Shown: piece by piece, positions 11,001-22,400 of the stretch
Layout: the number at the start of each line of letters is the position of its first letter
Position numbering within the stretch: the stretch's first letter is position 1
Translations under genes and position numbers: made by a program
NCBI GenBank assembly: GCA_009602735.1
Contig: WELA01000694.1
Span: 643,351-674,023, forward strand
Length of the DNA: 30,673 bases
Direction of reading: 5' to 3'
Origin: Mesotaenium endlicherianum
Taxonomy: Eukaryota; Streptophyta; Zygnematophyceae; Zygnematales; Mesotaeniaceae
The notes under the pieces: model-generated
Databases searched by the model: none
Seen by the model: the letters and a program-made list of their open reading frames with translations, nothing else
What the model was told of the DNA's origin: nothing

Positions 11001-11904
11001 GACGCTGCCAAGTGGGTGGAGAAGGGTTCCTGGCCCGCTGCCCGTCTCTCCAGTGAGCTGTGATAGGGCAGGAGAATCAAGCTGGCTGCAAATTCGACCA
11101 GGAAAGTGGCAATCATGGGCTCCTGTTCCCAGTGGAGGCTGTCGAAGGGGGGCTATCAGCCCCATCTAGTGGCATGCAAGGGTGAGCATGAGCATGAGCA
11201 AGAGCACATGCCTACGCTCGGAGGTGGGTCTGCCAGCCACAACCCATTGGCCAACCGGCCAGTGCTCTGGCAGCTCAAGCGCGCGCGCGTGCGCACACAC
11301 ACACACTCACTCACACACACACACACGCATGCACACACACACATGCACACACTCACACCGGCACGCATTCACGCACGCCATTGCGCGCAAGCGTGTGCGT
11401 GCAATGACCGTGCAGTGGTGATGCAAGAGTGTTGGCGCGCTCTTCACACTCGCCTCCCGCATCCTGCTCCGTGCAGGGCAGGAGCAGCTCGACCCGGACG
11501 GCGAGCGCCTGGTGGTCATCACGATGCCGCGCCTGGGCTTCGACGAGGTGCACCCGCGCGCGCTCTCGCCCAGCGGCTACGTGGGGCAGGCACTCCCGTG
11601 GGCCGGCGAGTGGAGCAGCCTCCACCACGACGACAACCCGCCCGCCGTGCTGCTCGCCAGCAAGCTCATTGCCGCGCGCGCCAAGTACTTCTTCGGCACC
11701 GCGGGGTCGCCGCTGTCGCTCGACATCCACAGGCTCAGGGAGGCCGAGGGGACCGCCACCTGTCGCGACGGGGACATCAGCAGCGACCCGACGGCTCCTC
11801 GCCTCACCTTCAGATTGCGGCGCATGCGGCCGCGGACGGGCCCCGGCAGTGGCCGGGGCGGGGGTGGGGGCGGGGGCAAGGTCGGGGTGGACGGCGGTGG
11901 ATAA
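8087..11904 (+). CDS. GDP-fucose protein O-fucosyltransferase-like protein (paralogue 2), at least 4 exons plus probable microexon
   Basis: Exons are up to 8245 (first ATG in frame at 8087), 9135-9889, 10621-10787, 10987-11025 (39 nt, probable) and 11477-11904. They join in frame to 515 residues; skipping the microexon also keeps the frame. Family marks are PEPGKYLLAIC, LNRTLVVPPW (about residue 67), ITLGDLSG, FTGHNFAAVHVRGG (about 304), TVLLVSN, LVVITMPRLGF and a C-terminal ARAKYFFGTAGSPLSLDIHRL. Intron phases 0, 2 and 1 match those of the minus-strand paralogue at the same protein positions, apart from a possible one-residue offset at the third. The nucleotide-site arginine (HVR) is kept, but the RGDF that follows it in paralogue 1 is replaced by GGPSW. 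Asp/Ser/Gly-rich and poly-Ser inserts lie in exon 3, and the C-terminus ends in a Gly run. Codon use is strongly GC3-rich. The true N-terminus is uncertain: from 8087 there is no signal anchor, so an upstream exon (perhaps 6300-6680) is likely. Confidence 0.75.
9098..9125 (+). repeat. (TGCG)n / (TG)n microsatellite in intron
   Basis: A GCGTGCGTGCGTGCG run passes into GTGTGTGTGCG directly before the 3' splice site of exon 3 of O-fucosyltransferase-like paralogue 2. It lies within the intron. Confidence 0.8.
10987..11025 (+). CDS. Probable 39-nt microexon of O-fucosyltransferase-like paralogue 2
   Basis: It is bounded by a good acceptor (CTTCCCAG|GG) and a weaker donor (GAAGG|GTTCCT). Both sides are phase 1, the phase of the flanking exons, so it can be included or skipped without changing frame. 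It adds a helix-like segment of 13 residues, GELLQDAAKWVEK, just before the QEQLDPDGERLVV strand. Paralogue 1 has no counterpart. The call rests on phase and plausibility, not on homology. Confidence 0.45.
11281..11370. repeat. Imperfect (CA)n microsatellite in intron
   Basis: GCGCGCGTGCG is followed by long CA runs interrupted by CTCA, CGCATG and ATGCA. It lies in the last intron of O-fucosyltransferase-like paralogue 2. It creates Thr/His open frames on both strands that are not genes. Confidence 0.9.
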
Positions 11905-14900
11905 CTTGAGGGTCAATACACGACCGAGATAGGTGGTGTAACTCCCGGCGTAGGGTAAGCGTGCCATTCGATACGCACAAACCCTTTTTTGAGGGAGTTT
12001 TTCAGGTTTTGCGTCTGCTTGAAGTTAGCTTGAACCGGTTCAGGATTGACCTGGTGACTCTGTCCTATGCCCCAGTCACTTAGTTCCCTGCTTTGTCACG
12101 TCCGTCCATCATTCAATTATCTCCCGTGCCAGCGAGGTTTGCTAAGCTCATATTTATCCTCCATAGTACTAGCGTGTTGATAAGTCTTCATATATTTCAG
12201 TACAAGATCCTATTCACTTATACTGCTGTTCAATACAGCTGAATCCGGCCAACCTGGACTTGCTGTTAGCTCCGGGAATCATCTGTGTCGTATGTGTTGT
12301 GAGTATCCTCGCCAGTTGGTTGAGTTTGGCACGCAGTGCATATTGGCGGTGGTATGGTATTCTTGGAAATCTTGATCCTTCATCATTGTTGAACTCCCAT
12401 TGTGTTAGAAAACTAAAGACCCATTATTACCTGCTTTCCTTTCAACATATTTTATTTGTTGGTTCGAAGTGTATGAAAACATATTGGTCAACTCCATCGT
12501 TGACCATCAAATGGATTTGCCCACAAAACTTGGCTTTTATGCTATGCATGCGATTGCGATCAACTCTACAAGCCGCATTTTTTGTACATAGGTGGGGAAT
12601 GTCCTTCAAATCTGGAATCGGATATTTCTGTGATGATTTGGATTTGTCACAAAATAGGTTGCATGTGAAACGATGTGTCCCAAAGAGTGCCCTTTGCTAT
12701 CCCTTTCTTGCACACAGCAGATGGCACTGCAAGCTATTCTTGTTCTCCTCAAATTTTAGTCCCTTCATGCCCAATGCACTTCCTTCACCGTTTCTTGGCC
12801 CCACGCCCGCCTCAAGGTCCTGATATTTGTATTGGCACCTCCCCCGGCCAGGTCGCTCAGGATGGCCTGCACGACTTGGTCGTGTTTGTAACAAATAACT
12901 AAGGCTCAATCTCCGTCATCTAAGTAACTCGCTTTCAACTTTGTATAAGCACTACAAATTTAGAATATATTTCAAGTTAGTCCCTTGTTGATAAGCCAAA
13001 AATGAATATATGTTCCTTCCAACTAAATCCGATTGCCTTCAAACTCAAATAGTACGGGGTGTCCGAGGCCTAACTTGCTTGTGACGAGTCAAGACAACAC
13101 TAGGTCTTCCAAGGAAAACAACATTATATGGTCCAGTGTAGCCCTTTCTAAGTCACACTACATTCTACAAATTGCACTTTATTGTACAGTTTTATGACAA
13201 TGTTTGATATACCATTTGGTAGGTTATGACTCAAACCAATGCACTCACCAGACCAGATGGCTCGTTATTACTTTTGTATAAATTTATGTAGAAGTCAACA
13301 AAACGGGGCCGACTTCGCTACAACTGTGGTTCGCCTCTTCTAACGCTCTATACAATAAGATCTTATGATGAGTAGGTTATGAATGTCTATGAGTTGAAAT
13401 GACAACCAAGAATATAATTAACCAACAAATAATGTGAAATATGGTCTTATATAAAAAACAATGACTCTTCATACATTGTCACAAATTTCGACCCTGAATG
13501 CCATTTTTTTGTTTGAAAATCTGTATTTCTGGCTTTTGAAGTCCAACTCTCCAATTCTCGCTACCAAAGTGCACAATTTATCATTTGTAAAATAGAAAGT
13601 AGTTTGTAAAACTCAAAGTCTGCGTGTCAAATCCATTTTTTTTACAGAAGCCAAAATGCATGACGTCAAAAAACATGCAAATATTGTGCTAAAACTTTCA
13701 TAGTACTCGTTAAAATGTTCTTTTGATATTTTTTGCCTCGTTTTCAAGGGTATATGTGCTTTTTACAACTCAAGGCCTGTAATTTTTGAACATTTGTATC
13801 TTGGACCATGACGTTGAAAAATCGAGGGTCAAGTGAATTGGGTCCAATGATCATGTATAATTTGATGCGAAACCTAGAACTTGCAATAGCGATATTCAAT
13901 TCCGTCATCCGTGAATTAATCAAGAACAATTTGTTCTGCTTGCATCGCATGTTCTTTTGCTAATATGATAGCAAACAAGAGCGAGAAATTGAACAGGGCA
14001 CATGGTAGATGCTCAACTGTGCTTTGTGAGGTAGATAATTTGAGAAACATGAGCCATCTTGTCGTGTAGTTGGCTAAGCATTGGAATCCACGAAATGCGC
14101 TAGCGATCAACATTTTTGTCTCATGCTTGTGGCTGTTTCACTAGTGTACTGAAACATTAGTTACAACATAAATGCTTTCATGTTAGGATGACATTCATGC
14201 TTAGTTTGTTGTGTTGTCATCGAGGTTCCTCCTATACTATGTGAGCAATATTAGCCGATACCCTTTGAAATAATATTCCATGCGTAAGAGCTCCTCCACA
14301 CATCTTGTTAATTTTGTGCAAAATATTGGAGCTTCTTACGCTAAGGATGTGGCCCAATCCAAGAGCTACACAATTGGATGTTGATATTGCTATTTACATC
14401 ATAAAACACGTCCACCGGCGCGGCAAAATTGTGCGAGGATATCCACCCCATTACTAGTCTAGTTGTTGCAGTGAAATCAACCCTCACAAGCGAATCTAGA
14501 ATCTGGGCACAAGGCGGCAAGTCACTACACATTGAATGTGTGAGAATGTGTACACGTGGGTTTGAACCAAATAATAAAAGTGTAAGAAGTCATCATTTGA
14601 GCTCGATCATTTTGCGCATAAATCATACGATGGTTTGTCTTCTTATATGTGTTTTTATTAGGATAGTGGAGAATATCCAAAAAAAAGATGGATAAGCATT
14701 TCCAGTCAATCAATATGGGTCGTTTCACGACTTGCACATTCTCACCGTGTACTTGATGGCATTGAGGAAGATGACGGAGTTCACTTGGAAGTCTTATTGC
14801 TGGCTTCTTATACTTGTTTCACAGCTTGCCAACAACAGTTGTGACTTTTAAGGTATTGGTGAGAATATTACAAAACCGGTGACGTTTAAGGACATGATTG

Positions 14901-15974
14901 GACGAGAGTTAAAGACACAAGATGAAGTCAAACTCCAGCTCTCACCATGGCCATGAATCTGCACACAATGAATCACTTAACGTAAGGGTATAGTGTCTCG
15001 GAAATTTGTGGAGAAGTTTGGGGATTCGACAACGTAAATTTATAAGCATGCATTATAAGTTAGAGTTTTCTTCATCCCATTGACGACAAAGAAAAACGTC
15101 ACAAGGATGTGATTTTCCAATTTCTAATTTTCATTATGGCATTGCGTATCCACTAACACATAATGTTGACGTGTAGGAGGCACTTCATGAAATCCTCAAG
15201 TGGAGCTTCTTCAATCTTCTTTCACCATAGCTTGTTCGTTATGGTGAGAGCTGGTTCCAATCATAGCCACAAGCAAGTACTTCTTTGAGGCTTTTTCGTG
15301 GCACCTCCCTTACATGGTATGATGAGTTCTGGAAACGGAAGTAAAGGGAATAGAAGATAGAAAGTATATATGTTGGAGCACCTTTCCGTGCACTAGTGCT
15401 AATGATACCTTTTTCTTGAGCATGTTCTCTCGAGTGCATCGATGGAACTTCCTGGAGCACGGGTCTTCGTTCCTCCCGCGTAGTTTGGACGTCGAACTGT
15501 GCAGCGCGCAGTTTTGTTGACGGCGTCCTGATTAATTGGAGGCGTACACCTGCGTACGACGCCACACAGGGGTATCTCAACTTGATGCCCGCACGACGCT
15601 TGACGATGCTCGACGACCACGATATGCGCGGACTGTGACCTTCTAGAATAGGGGTAGAATACAGCGCGGGATAAGAAAGGCCTTTGCGTCGCCCCGATCG
15701 AACTTGGGCACAGGCTTCCGCATTTTGATAGGCAATCCAGACTAGTGGGAAGCTCAATGCACGCGGCGCATGTAGCAGCCGCCGTGAAACCGCTCCTGTC
15801 TGGCTCCTGTAGTCGTCCGCTTCAAATATTTCCCTAGTGTCTCGAGCAAAGCTGCAAGAAACTTCGCACTGTCAATCAATTGTTCGGCTAGTTTGTTACT
15901 TGTGCTTCCTTGCAGCGTGTGCCGTTGAGTGATTATCTCTGTGCTCTTTCTGAGCGGATTGAATCTCACCAATT
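11905..15974. other. AT-rich intergenic region, no gene recognised
   Basis: Composition drops sharply from GC-rich to AT-rich just after the stop codon at 11904. Open frames are short, mostly begin at TTG or GTG rather than ATG, and show no domain. Frames near 12.26-12.82 kb (plus) and 15.24-15.76 kb (minus) are the longest and are judged spurious. The right end (about 15.8-15.97 kb) holds the eIF4B promoter and leader; a TTCCTTGCAG acceptor-like site near 15915 suggests a leader intron is possible. Confidence 0.5.
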
Positions 15975-18162
15975 ATGAGCAAGCCAGCATGGGGAGCTGG
16001 CGCCGGATCGTGGGCTGCGGACGCTGAGGAAGAGGAAAATAGGGAGGCAGCTTTTCCTGTTTTAGGCAAAGCTCCTGCCAGTTCCTTTCCTTCACTAGGA
16101 GAGGCTGCTGCTGCCAAGCCAAAGAAGAAGAATGTGAAGACTACTTTGTCTTTGTCCGAGTTCACAACAGGCAAGTATGTTGGGCCTGGAGGCAAGAATA
16201 GAGTCGTCTCGGAAAGTGCCAAGCTAACTTTTGACGAGAGGTTGAACCTGCCTACTGGTCCGCGGGAAAGAGCCGACGAGGAGGGGTCAGATTCTCTTGG
16301 TGGTGGTTTCAAGGGTTATGGTGGTTTCCGTGGTGGCGGAGATAAATACGGAGGCAGAGATGGTGAAGACAGGGACAGAGATAGAGGTCGGGATCGTGGT
16401 GGATTTGGCAGGGATCGTGATGGCGAGAGGGACGATCCTGACATGCCTTCTCGGGCCGATGAGGCATCTAACTGGGGAGAAGCCAAGAAATTTGTGCCAT
16501 CTGGCCCTGGGGGAGGCAGAGACAGGGATAGGTATGACGATGATAGGCGTGGCGCAGATCGTGATGCTGTTTCCCGCGCCGATGAGGTGAGTAACTGGGG
16601 GGCAGAGAAGAAGTTTGTACCATCCGACAGGAGAGATGACAGGAGGAGCGGGTTTGGGGAAAGGGACGACTCGTCACGAGCGGATGATGTGAATGATTGG
16701 GGAGCGACAAAGAAATTTGTTCCAAGTGCCGATAGAGGAAGAGCATCAGAGACAAGCAGGGAAAGTGATTCAGATAGATGGGCTCGAAGGGACTCCTTCA
16801 GAGAGGCACCTAGAGAAGAGAGTAGCAGATCAGGTGAGCGCCCTCGCCTAGTGCTGCAAAAGCGTACCACTCCTGCGGAGAACACACCTACTGCTCCAGC
16901 CACAGAAGAACAAGCTGCAATGAAGGCTTCTGGTGGAACAGAGTCCAAGCCGAAGTCCAACCCCTTTGGAGCAGCCCGTCCTCGCGAAGAAATTTTGGCC
17001 GAGAAGGGCCAGGATTGGAAGAAATTGGACTTGGAGCTAGATTCTAACAAATCTTCAGGATCTCAGCCTTCTAGTCGTACATCAAGTAGACCACAAACAC
17101 CTGATGCAGACGCACCTAAGCCAAGGGCTAAACTTAATCCATTTGGCGAGGCAAAGCCCAGGGAGGTCCTTCTGGAAGAGAAGGGCAAAGATTGGCGCAA
17201 GCTTGATGCAGAGCTCTCCCACAAAGCTATCAACAGGTGAATATCAAATAGCCTATATTACACCATTGTTTCTTAAAGCTGTTCATTGCATATGGACTGT
17301 ACTTCACGAATCTAGTGTAAAATTTGTTGTGCTGATGAGCTCTGCTGTGCATTGGACTATGTGAGCGACCTGAATGACTCTAGAGAAGCTCATGTGTGAA
17401 CTACAATCATATTTTCTCATATTTTTTGCTTTGCTTCTTGCTGTTAGTGTGGAACATCATCACTTGTCCTATATCTTAGTGTTGCTGGTGGATCCATCGA
17501 TACCTAATTGCACATGAGTTTTGCAATGTGCTACAGCATTGTAAAGTGGGTGGAGTCATTCAGTATTATGGCTTGTTGTAAAGTTATTAATCCGTGCAGA
17601 GCCAGTCCTCACCATGGCGTCTTTTCCTGCATATATACTCCTGAGCAGGCCAGAAAGTGATGAGGAAAAGTCCTTGAAGGAGGAAATTGAAACCCTCAGA
17701 CAGAAGCTATCGGCCGAAGTGCACGTGAATGGTAGTGTGTCTGAATCAGACAAAATTGAGAGCCAGTCTTCTGAGAACGGCGTAAGCGGAGAGAAGGAGA
17801 GTGCTCCCTTGGAGAACGGTACAGAAACTGAAGGTAAGCAAGGCCTTGCCGAGGAGCTAGCTCTAAAGGAGAAGAAACTAGAAAAACTTACTCAAGAGCT
17901 GGATGATAAGGTGAGATTTTCTCGAGGGCATGTGAAGGGGAACAGTGGTGGAAGGGGAGAGTCAGGTGGTAGAAATGAGAGTGCTTCTTTAGACGAGCAG
18001 AGAGGTGGTAGGTGGGAAGGAGGTCGACAGGGAGATGATAAATCTGCTGTTCGGGATCCCCCTTCTGAAAGATCTGCTAATAGGGACCGCGATAGGGGTT
18101 CACGAAGAGATAGAGAGTCAAGTAAGGAAAGGGCACCCCCTCGCAGGGAAGGTGGATGGTAA
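15975..18162 (+). CDS. eIF4B: Plant eukaryotic translation initiation factor 4B (eIF4B)
   Basis: Two exons, 15975-17236 and 17649-18162, joined at a phase-2 GT-AG intron (412 bp, AACAG|GTGAAT and GAGCAG|GCCAG), give 591 residues. The N-terminus MSKPAWGAGAGSWAADAEEEE, the basic KPKKKNVKTTLSLSEF segment (about 48-63), the Gly/Arg/Asp-rich central region and the C-terminal TQELDDKVRF coiled segment are those of plant eIF4B. The protein has three RADE-type repeats (SRADE..NWG..KKFVPS) at about 159-176, 200-217 and 234-251, and two NPFG..PRE..L.EKG.DW.KLD.EL repeats at about 329-355 and 388-413. eIF4B is an RNA-binding scaffold that stimulates the eIF4A/eIF4F helicase and contacts poly(A)-binding protein and eIF3 in the cytoplasm. 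The start is the first ATG of a long open frame. No other gene overlaps it. Confidence 0.95.
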
Positions 18163-19446
18163 ATAGCTTTAGTTGCTCTTTTTCAAAGAGTTGCCGTTGT
18201 CAGTGTATGGAGGTTACAAGCATGTTAATCTTGACAGTCTTTGAAAGATGGGTAATGTGGAACTTAGACGAGGACTGGGGGAGGGAGTGAAGTGGCTGTT
18301 TTACCGGTTCATTACAATCCAAGGAGTGCAGCTTCTGAAATTAGTTTAGGCACTCATGATTTGATGTGCTTGAGACTTCTCTTTTACGTGAGTGGTTCGC
18401 CATGAGTGAGGAACATCACCATGACCTCACTGTAGTGTTTGTCCCTCTTAAGCAATAGTTACTTGGCTACTAAGGTTGATAGAAAAACTTCCAGGCCATC
18501 AGAGTGGTTCTGATGGATGTTTCCTTAATATAGAGACCACAATGTAAATGCATTCATGCTAGAGATGCAATAGCCCCCGATGAAAATTGAACTGGTCAAA
18601 TTCCTTGTCGCGTTTGAAGATAGAAATGCGCTCCTTATAAGATGAGCTGGATGTAATTAGAGAATCTGCTCAAATTGAAATTGAAAATGCATCAAAGTAG
18701 ATTTCTTGGTCTTTACAGTCTTTCAACTGTATGTGGTGGCACTGACTACACATTCCTTCTTTCAATATGAACGGATTGCCAGCACTTGAAGCTATAAGTT
18801 GGTCGCATAAGCTCAACACCTGCAGACACCTGCAGACTATTATGTTGTTTTCATTTATATATCTTCAAAAAAATTTGCTCAGTAAATTGTGCAGGTTGCT
18901 GGACAAAAAGTGGTTGCCTAATCAATTTGTCTCCAGGAAGTCCAATATATGAGTGAAAACTGTCATCACTTTCGCACGTACGCTCTTTCTTGACCCTTAT
19001 GACCTCGGAAAACCCCACAATGTACAATGTTGAGACATCTGCCGAGACACGTGTGCTTGTGGTTGCATTTGCTTTCTCATTCAGGTCCCAATGGATATGC
19101 TGTTTGTTCATTTGTCACCTCATCATTCTCCACTTCTGCTAGAAACAGTACACAAATTGCCAAAAATAAGGGCATGAAAAAGGTTATTTGCTCATTCAGA
19201 CAGAAAATGCTTGGCAACTACCAAGAATTCCTACTACCACTGCTTTTTGGAACTTTGTAAGCACTGAGTTACAAATGAGGGAGACAATTTTTGTCAAACC
19301 CACCATGACACAAAAGCTGTAACATCTATCCTTTGTACCAACATTACATTCACGTACCTTTTGTGGCTTCTATTTTTTTACATACTTAAATACATATGGT
19401 CAAGCCATCAACTTACCTACATTAAAAAGATCTAGACCTGATGCGG
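18163..19446. other. Convergent intergenic region between eIF4B and the hydrolase gene
   Basis: Both neighbours end towards this stretch, so it should hold two 3' UTRs. It is AT-rich with short open frames only. A small direct repeat (ACACCTGCAG twice) lies near 18818-18836. No RNA gene or conserved element was seen. Confidence 0.6.
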
Positions 19447-22400
19447 TTAGCTTGCTTGCTCCCCATGCTCCAATATGTTTGGTGCACCGGCAGATTCAAG
19501 CAGCAATGTGATCAAGGCCTCACATATCTGAGCAGCATCCACATCCTTAGGATTCTTCTTTGAAGGTGCAAAAACCATGAAGGCATGATCGAGTTTTCTC
19601 TCAGGACGCACTGCTATGGACCCTGGAATTTCTGCATCCTTTCTCGCAACAAGCCCATCGCTTTTCTCCCCATAACGCAATTCAAGTTGCAGAGCCACAA
19701 GAGCAAGAACAGCTGCTAGAGGAGCCGCGACTGGAATCGACTTGTTGGAAGCTGCATCCAGGTCGTTGCCGCCACCTTGAGCGTTGCCCCAGGGAATCTC
19801 TGCCTGATGAATGTGTGAGAGGGATGAGATCACTGCCGGAGCTCTACTTGCTTCAGAGTGGAAGCAAACAACAGGTATACCAGAAGGAATCGGGTGTTGA
19901 GCCAGAAATTCCCGTCGCCGAGCATATGTGAGGTCCTCCAGAGAACGGATATCTCCCTGCATACATAAAGCTCAGGGTTTAGAATGTGCCCAAAAAGCTG
20001 CGGAGCATGGCATAAAGCAACTCTTAGGACAGCAGACGAATGAGACTGCAGGAGCTTCCAGGCAACATACTTGCAACAAAAGTTTCATGGGTGCAAGAAA
20101 TCTCGTTGGAGACTTCGACACAAAGTTCAGAAGAAAGATGCAGCGTACCTTGATAATCCTGCGCATGAGAAGATCCAGAACTCGTCGAAACTGCACATCA
20201 GCAATCTGACCTTGCCTGATCAAATCAGAAGCTACAGGCGTTCCTCCATACGGGCTCTGGACAGCAACAAGACCAGCAACTTTTTCAACGAGGTCGTCTC
20301 TGTATATGGCCAGAGCTGCCGCAGCGTCAACTCCACCCTTACTGTGCCCCAATAAGACCACCCGCTTGCCTGTGCCCCAGTAGAGCTCTTCAATATAGTG
20401 CTTGATTGCTGCGGCATTGATTTCCACCGGTGCCTGAAGCCAGAAACAAAAACAAAGCACATCAGTCCAACCATTCTATCGTATTACTGACCATAAAATC
20501 ACAGACAATTGGAGCAGCTACTTCCCCCTAGCATCTCATTGCAACCCAAAAAAAAGATGTCACAGAAGGGCACCAGCTAAGGCCCTTCGGTTTCACAGAA
20601 GCATCTTAGTTGAGGCAATACTGAAATGTGACTATTGGACCATGCAGCTAGCAGGAACGTGTCCCCGGCAGCTACAAAGGATGTGCTCTGCAAGCACACT
20701 TCTGCATTTTACAGAAAACACCACCTGCACCCTTTAGAGCAATGCTAAGCGCTCCACAAATGACACTGCCCAATGTCCACAGAAAGCTTCTGAGCTACTT
20801 GTGTAGAAAAATTCAACATGCATACTGGACATGTATAGCTCTTATCAAGGCTGCATACAGACAGAACAAGCTAGGAAGAGAGACAGGCTGCTCAAAGACG
20901 GAAGTTACAGGCTACACTGAATGCTTACTTGACTGTCCAGGCGGGCTATATGGCAGGCAAGGCCAATCGTGGAGAAGTGCTTCTTGGTCTCGAGTAGATA
21001 CAGGGGGCTGAGGTTGCTAAATAGTCCTGCCATGCTCAATTTTGCTTTCAGCCACCTCAACGATTGCAGTTTTCATGGAAATCAACATGCTGGAGCATGC
21101 CTGATGGAACTGCATGGTTATCTCTACCAGGGGGGTCTATTTGGCCCAGACTTTCAAGTTACTCTTTGATATACTAAATTGGTTCTTAGGTGACACACAG
21201 TTATCAGGTGGAGCCAGTGTACCTGGTATCAGCAGATAGACCAAAGAGTCAGGTAGAGTGTGGACGCCATTGCTGCAGGCAATACAAGGTGATAGGTGAG
21301 CCACGAAGCTGAGCTGCTTCCACCTCCCTCCACAAAAGCGTCAGCGATGCAACCTTGATGCTAATTGAATACGAACAACGTTTTTTGACAGAGGGTGGTA
21401 GGATACGCGAGTCTTACGTTATCCTACCCAGCAAAGCTATAAAGCGGTCAGTGCCATCTTCAACTGGAGGTAAAGAAGATTCTCGTTGCAGCCACCCTAT
21501 GTCTTGACTAGATCCTCGTATCGTTGTTTGCACACGTGACACCAAACTGCAGAAAACGACAAGGAAAAGTATATGCTTAGCTGTCTCCAGATGAAAGAAA
21601 CAGGACGCTCTGCCTCGCACCATAGACCCATGAGAGAGACCGTGAGAAAACTAGACACATGCGTACGCCCTGCCGTCCATCACACAACCTCACATAGACC
21701 TGTTGAAGGCAACGCTCTGTTGAAGGCGACGCCTTTAATAACAAGCAGTGCAGTCATTTCCCTCACCTTTTTCAGGCAATCACGGCTTTGTCAATTCCCA
21801 GGAGACACCTGGAAGTGAATCAAATCTCCAACTTTGCACATACTACTATGAACACATTCCCAAGTGAAGGATCTTGATTCCTTATCCAATGCCTGCCTTA
21901 TCCTATGTGAGGCACTTCTTCACATTGATACTGATGTGGGTTGTTCTAGTCCCATACTTTTTCCGTGAGAACCTTACCCTGGCACAATCACAGCCCCTCT
22001 ACGTTGCTTTTGCTGCATTAATGATACCCAGGGGAAACTAAGCAAGAATATGGCGCTACTCTCAGACATGCAAGTATTACCTTATTACTTGATCAGCTGG
22101 CCTCCTACAATATCGAAGATGTAGTAATCGCATACATGTACATGTCAACCTCCATGCAAGCTTCATACCCATAAGATGCGGTATATACCTGCACAGTGGC
22201 AGCCTTTCTGTCAAGTTCAGACTGTACCCTAACTTAGATGAAACTTGGAGCTTCTTCTCTGAAGCTGCCAAGTCCGTCCAACATTTTAGGTCAACATGAT
22301 CTACATAAGATACAAGCAACGAGCTTGCAGAGCAGTCAAACCCGGAAAGCATCACGTTCACTTCCTGGTGGGCTTACCCTTGCCAGGAGAGAACAGCAAG

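Noticed and set aside
12260-12823. 187-codon plus-strand open frame
   Set aside because: It begins at TTG, not ATG, has no recognisable domain, and its composition matches the AT-rich noncoding DNA around it. It could be a relic, but nothing supports a gene.
15239-15757. 172-codon minus-strand open frame upstream of eIF4B
   Set aside because: It starts at TTG, overlaps the expected eIF4B promoter, and has no domain or splice context.
16316-17050. 244-codon minus-strand open frame inside eIF4B
   Set aside because: It is a shadow of the Arg/Asp/Ser-rich eIF4B frame; the plus-strand protein is clearly the real one.
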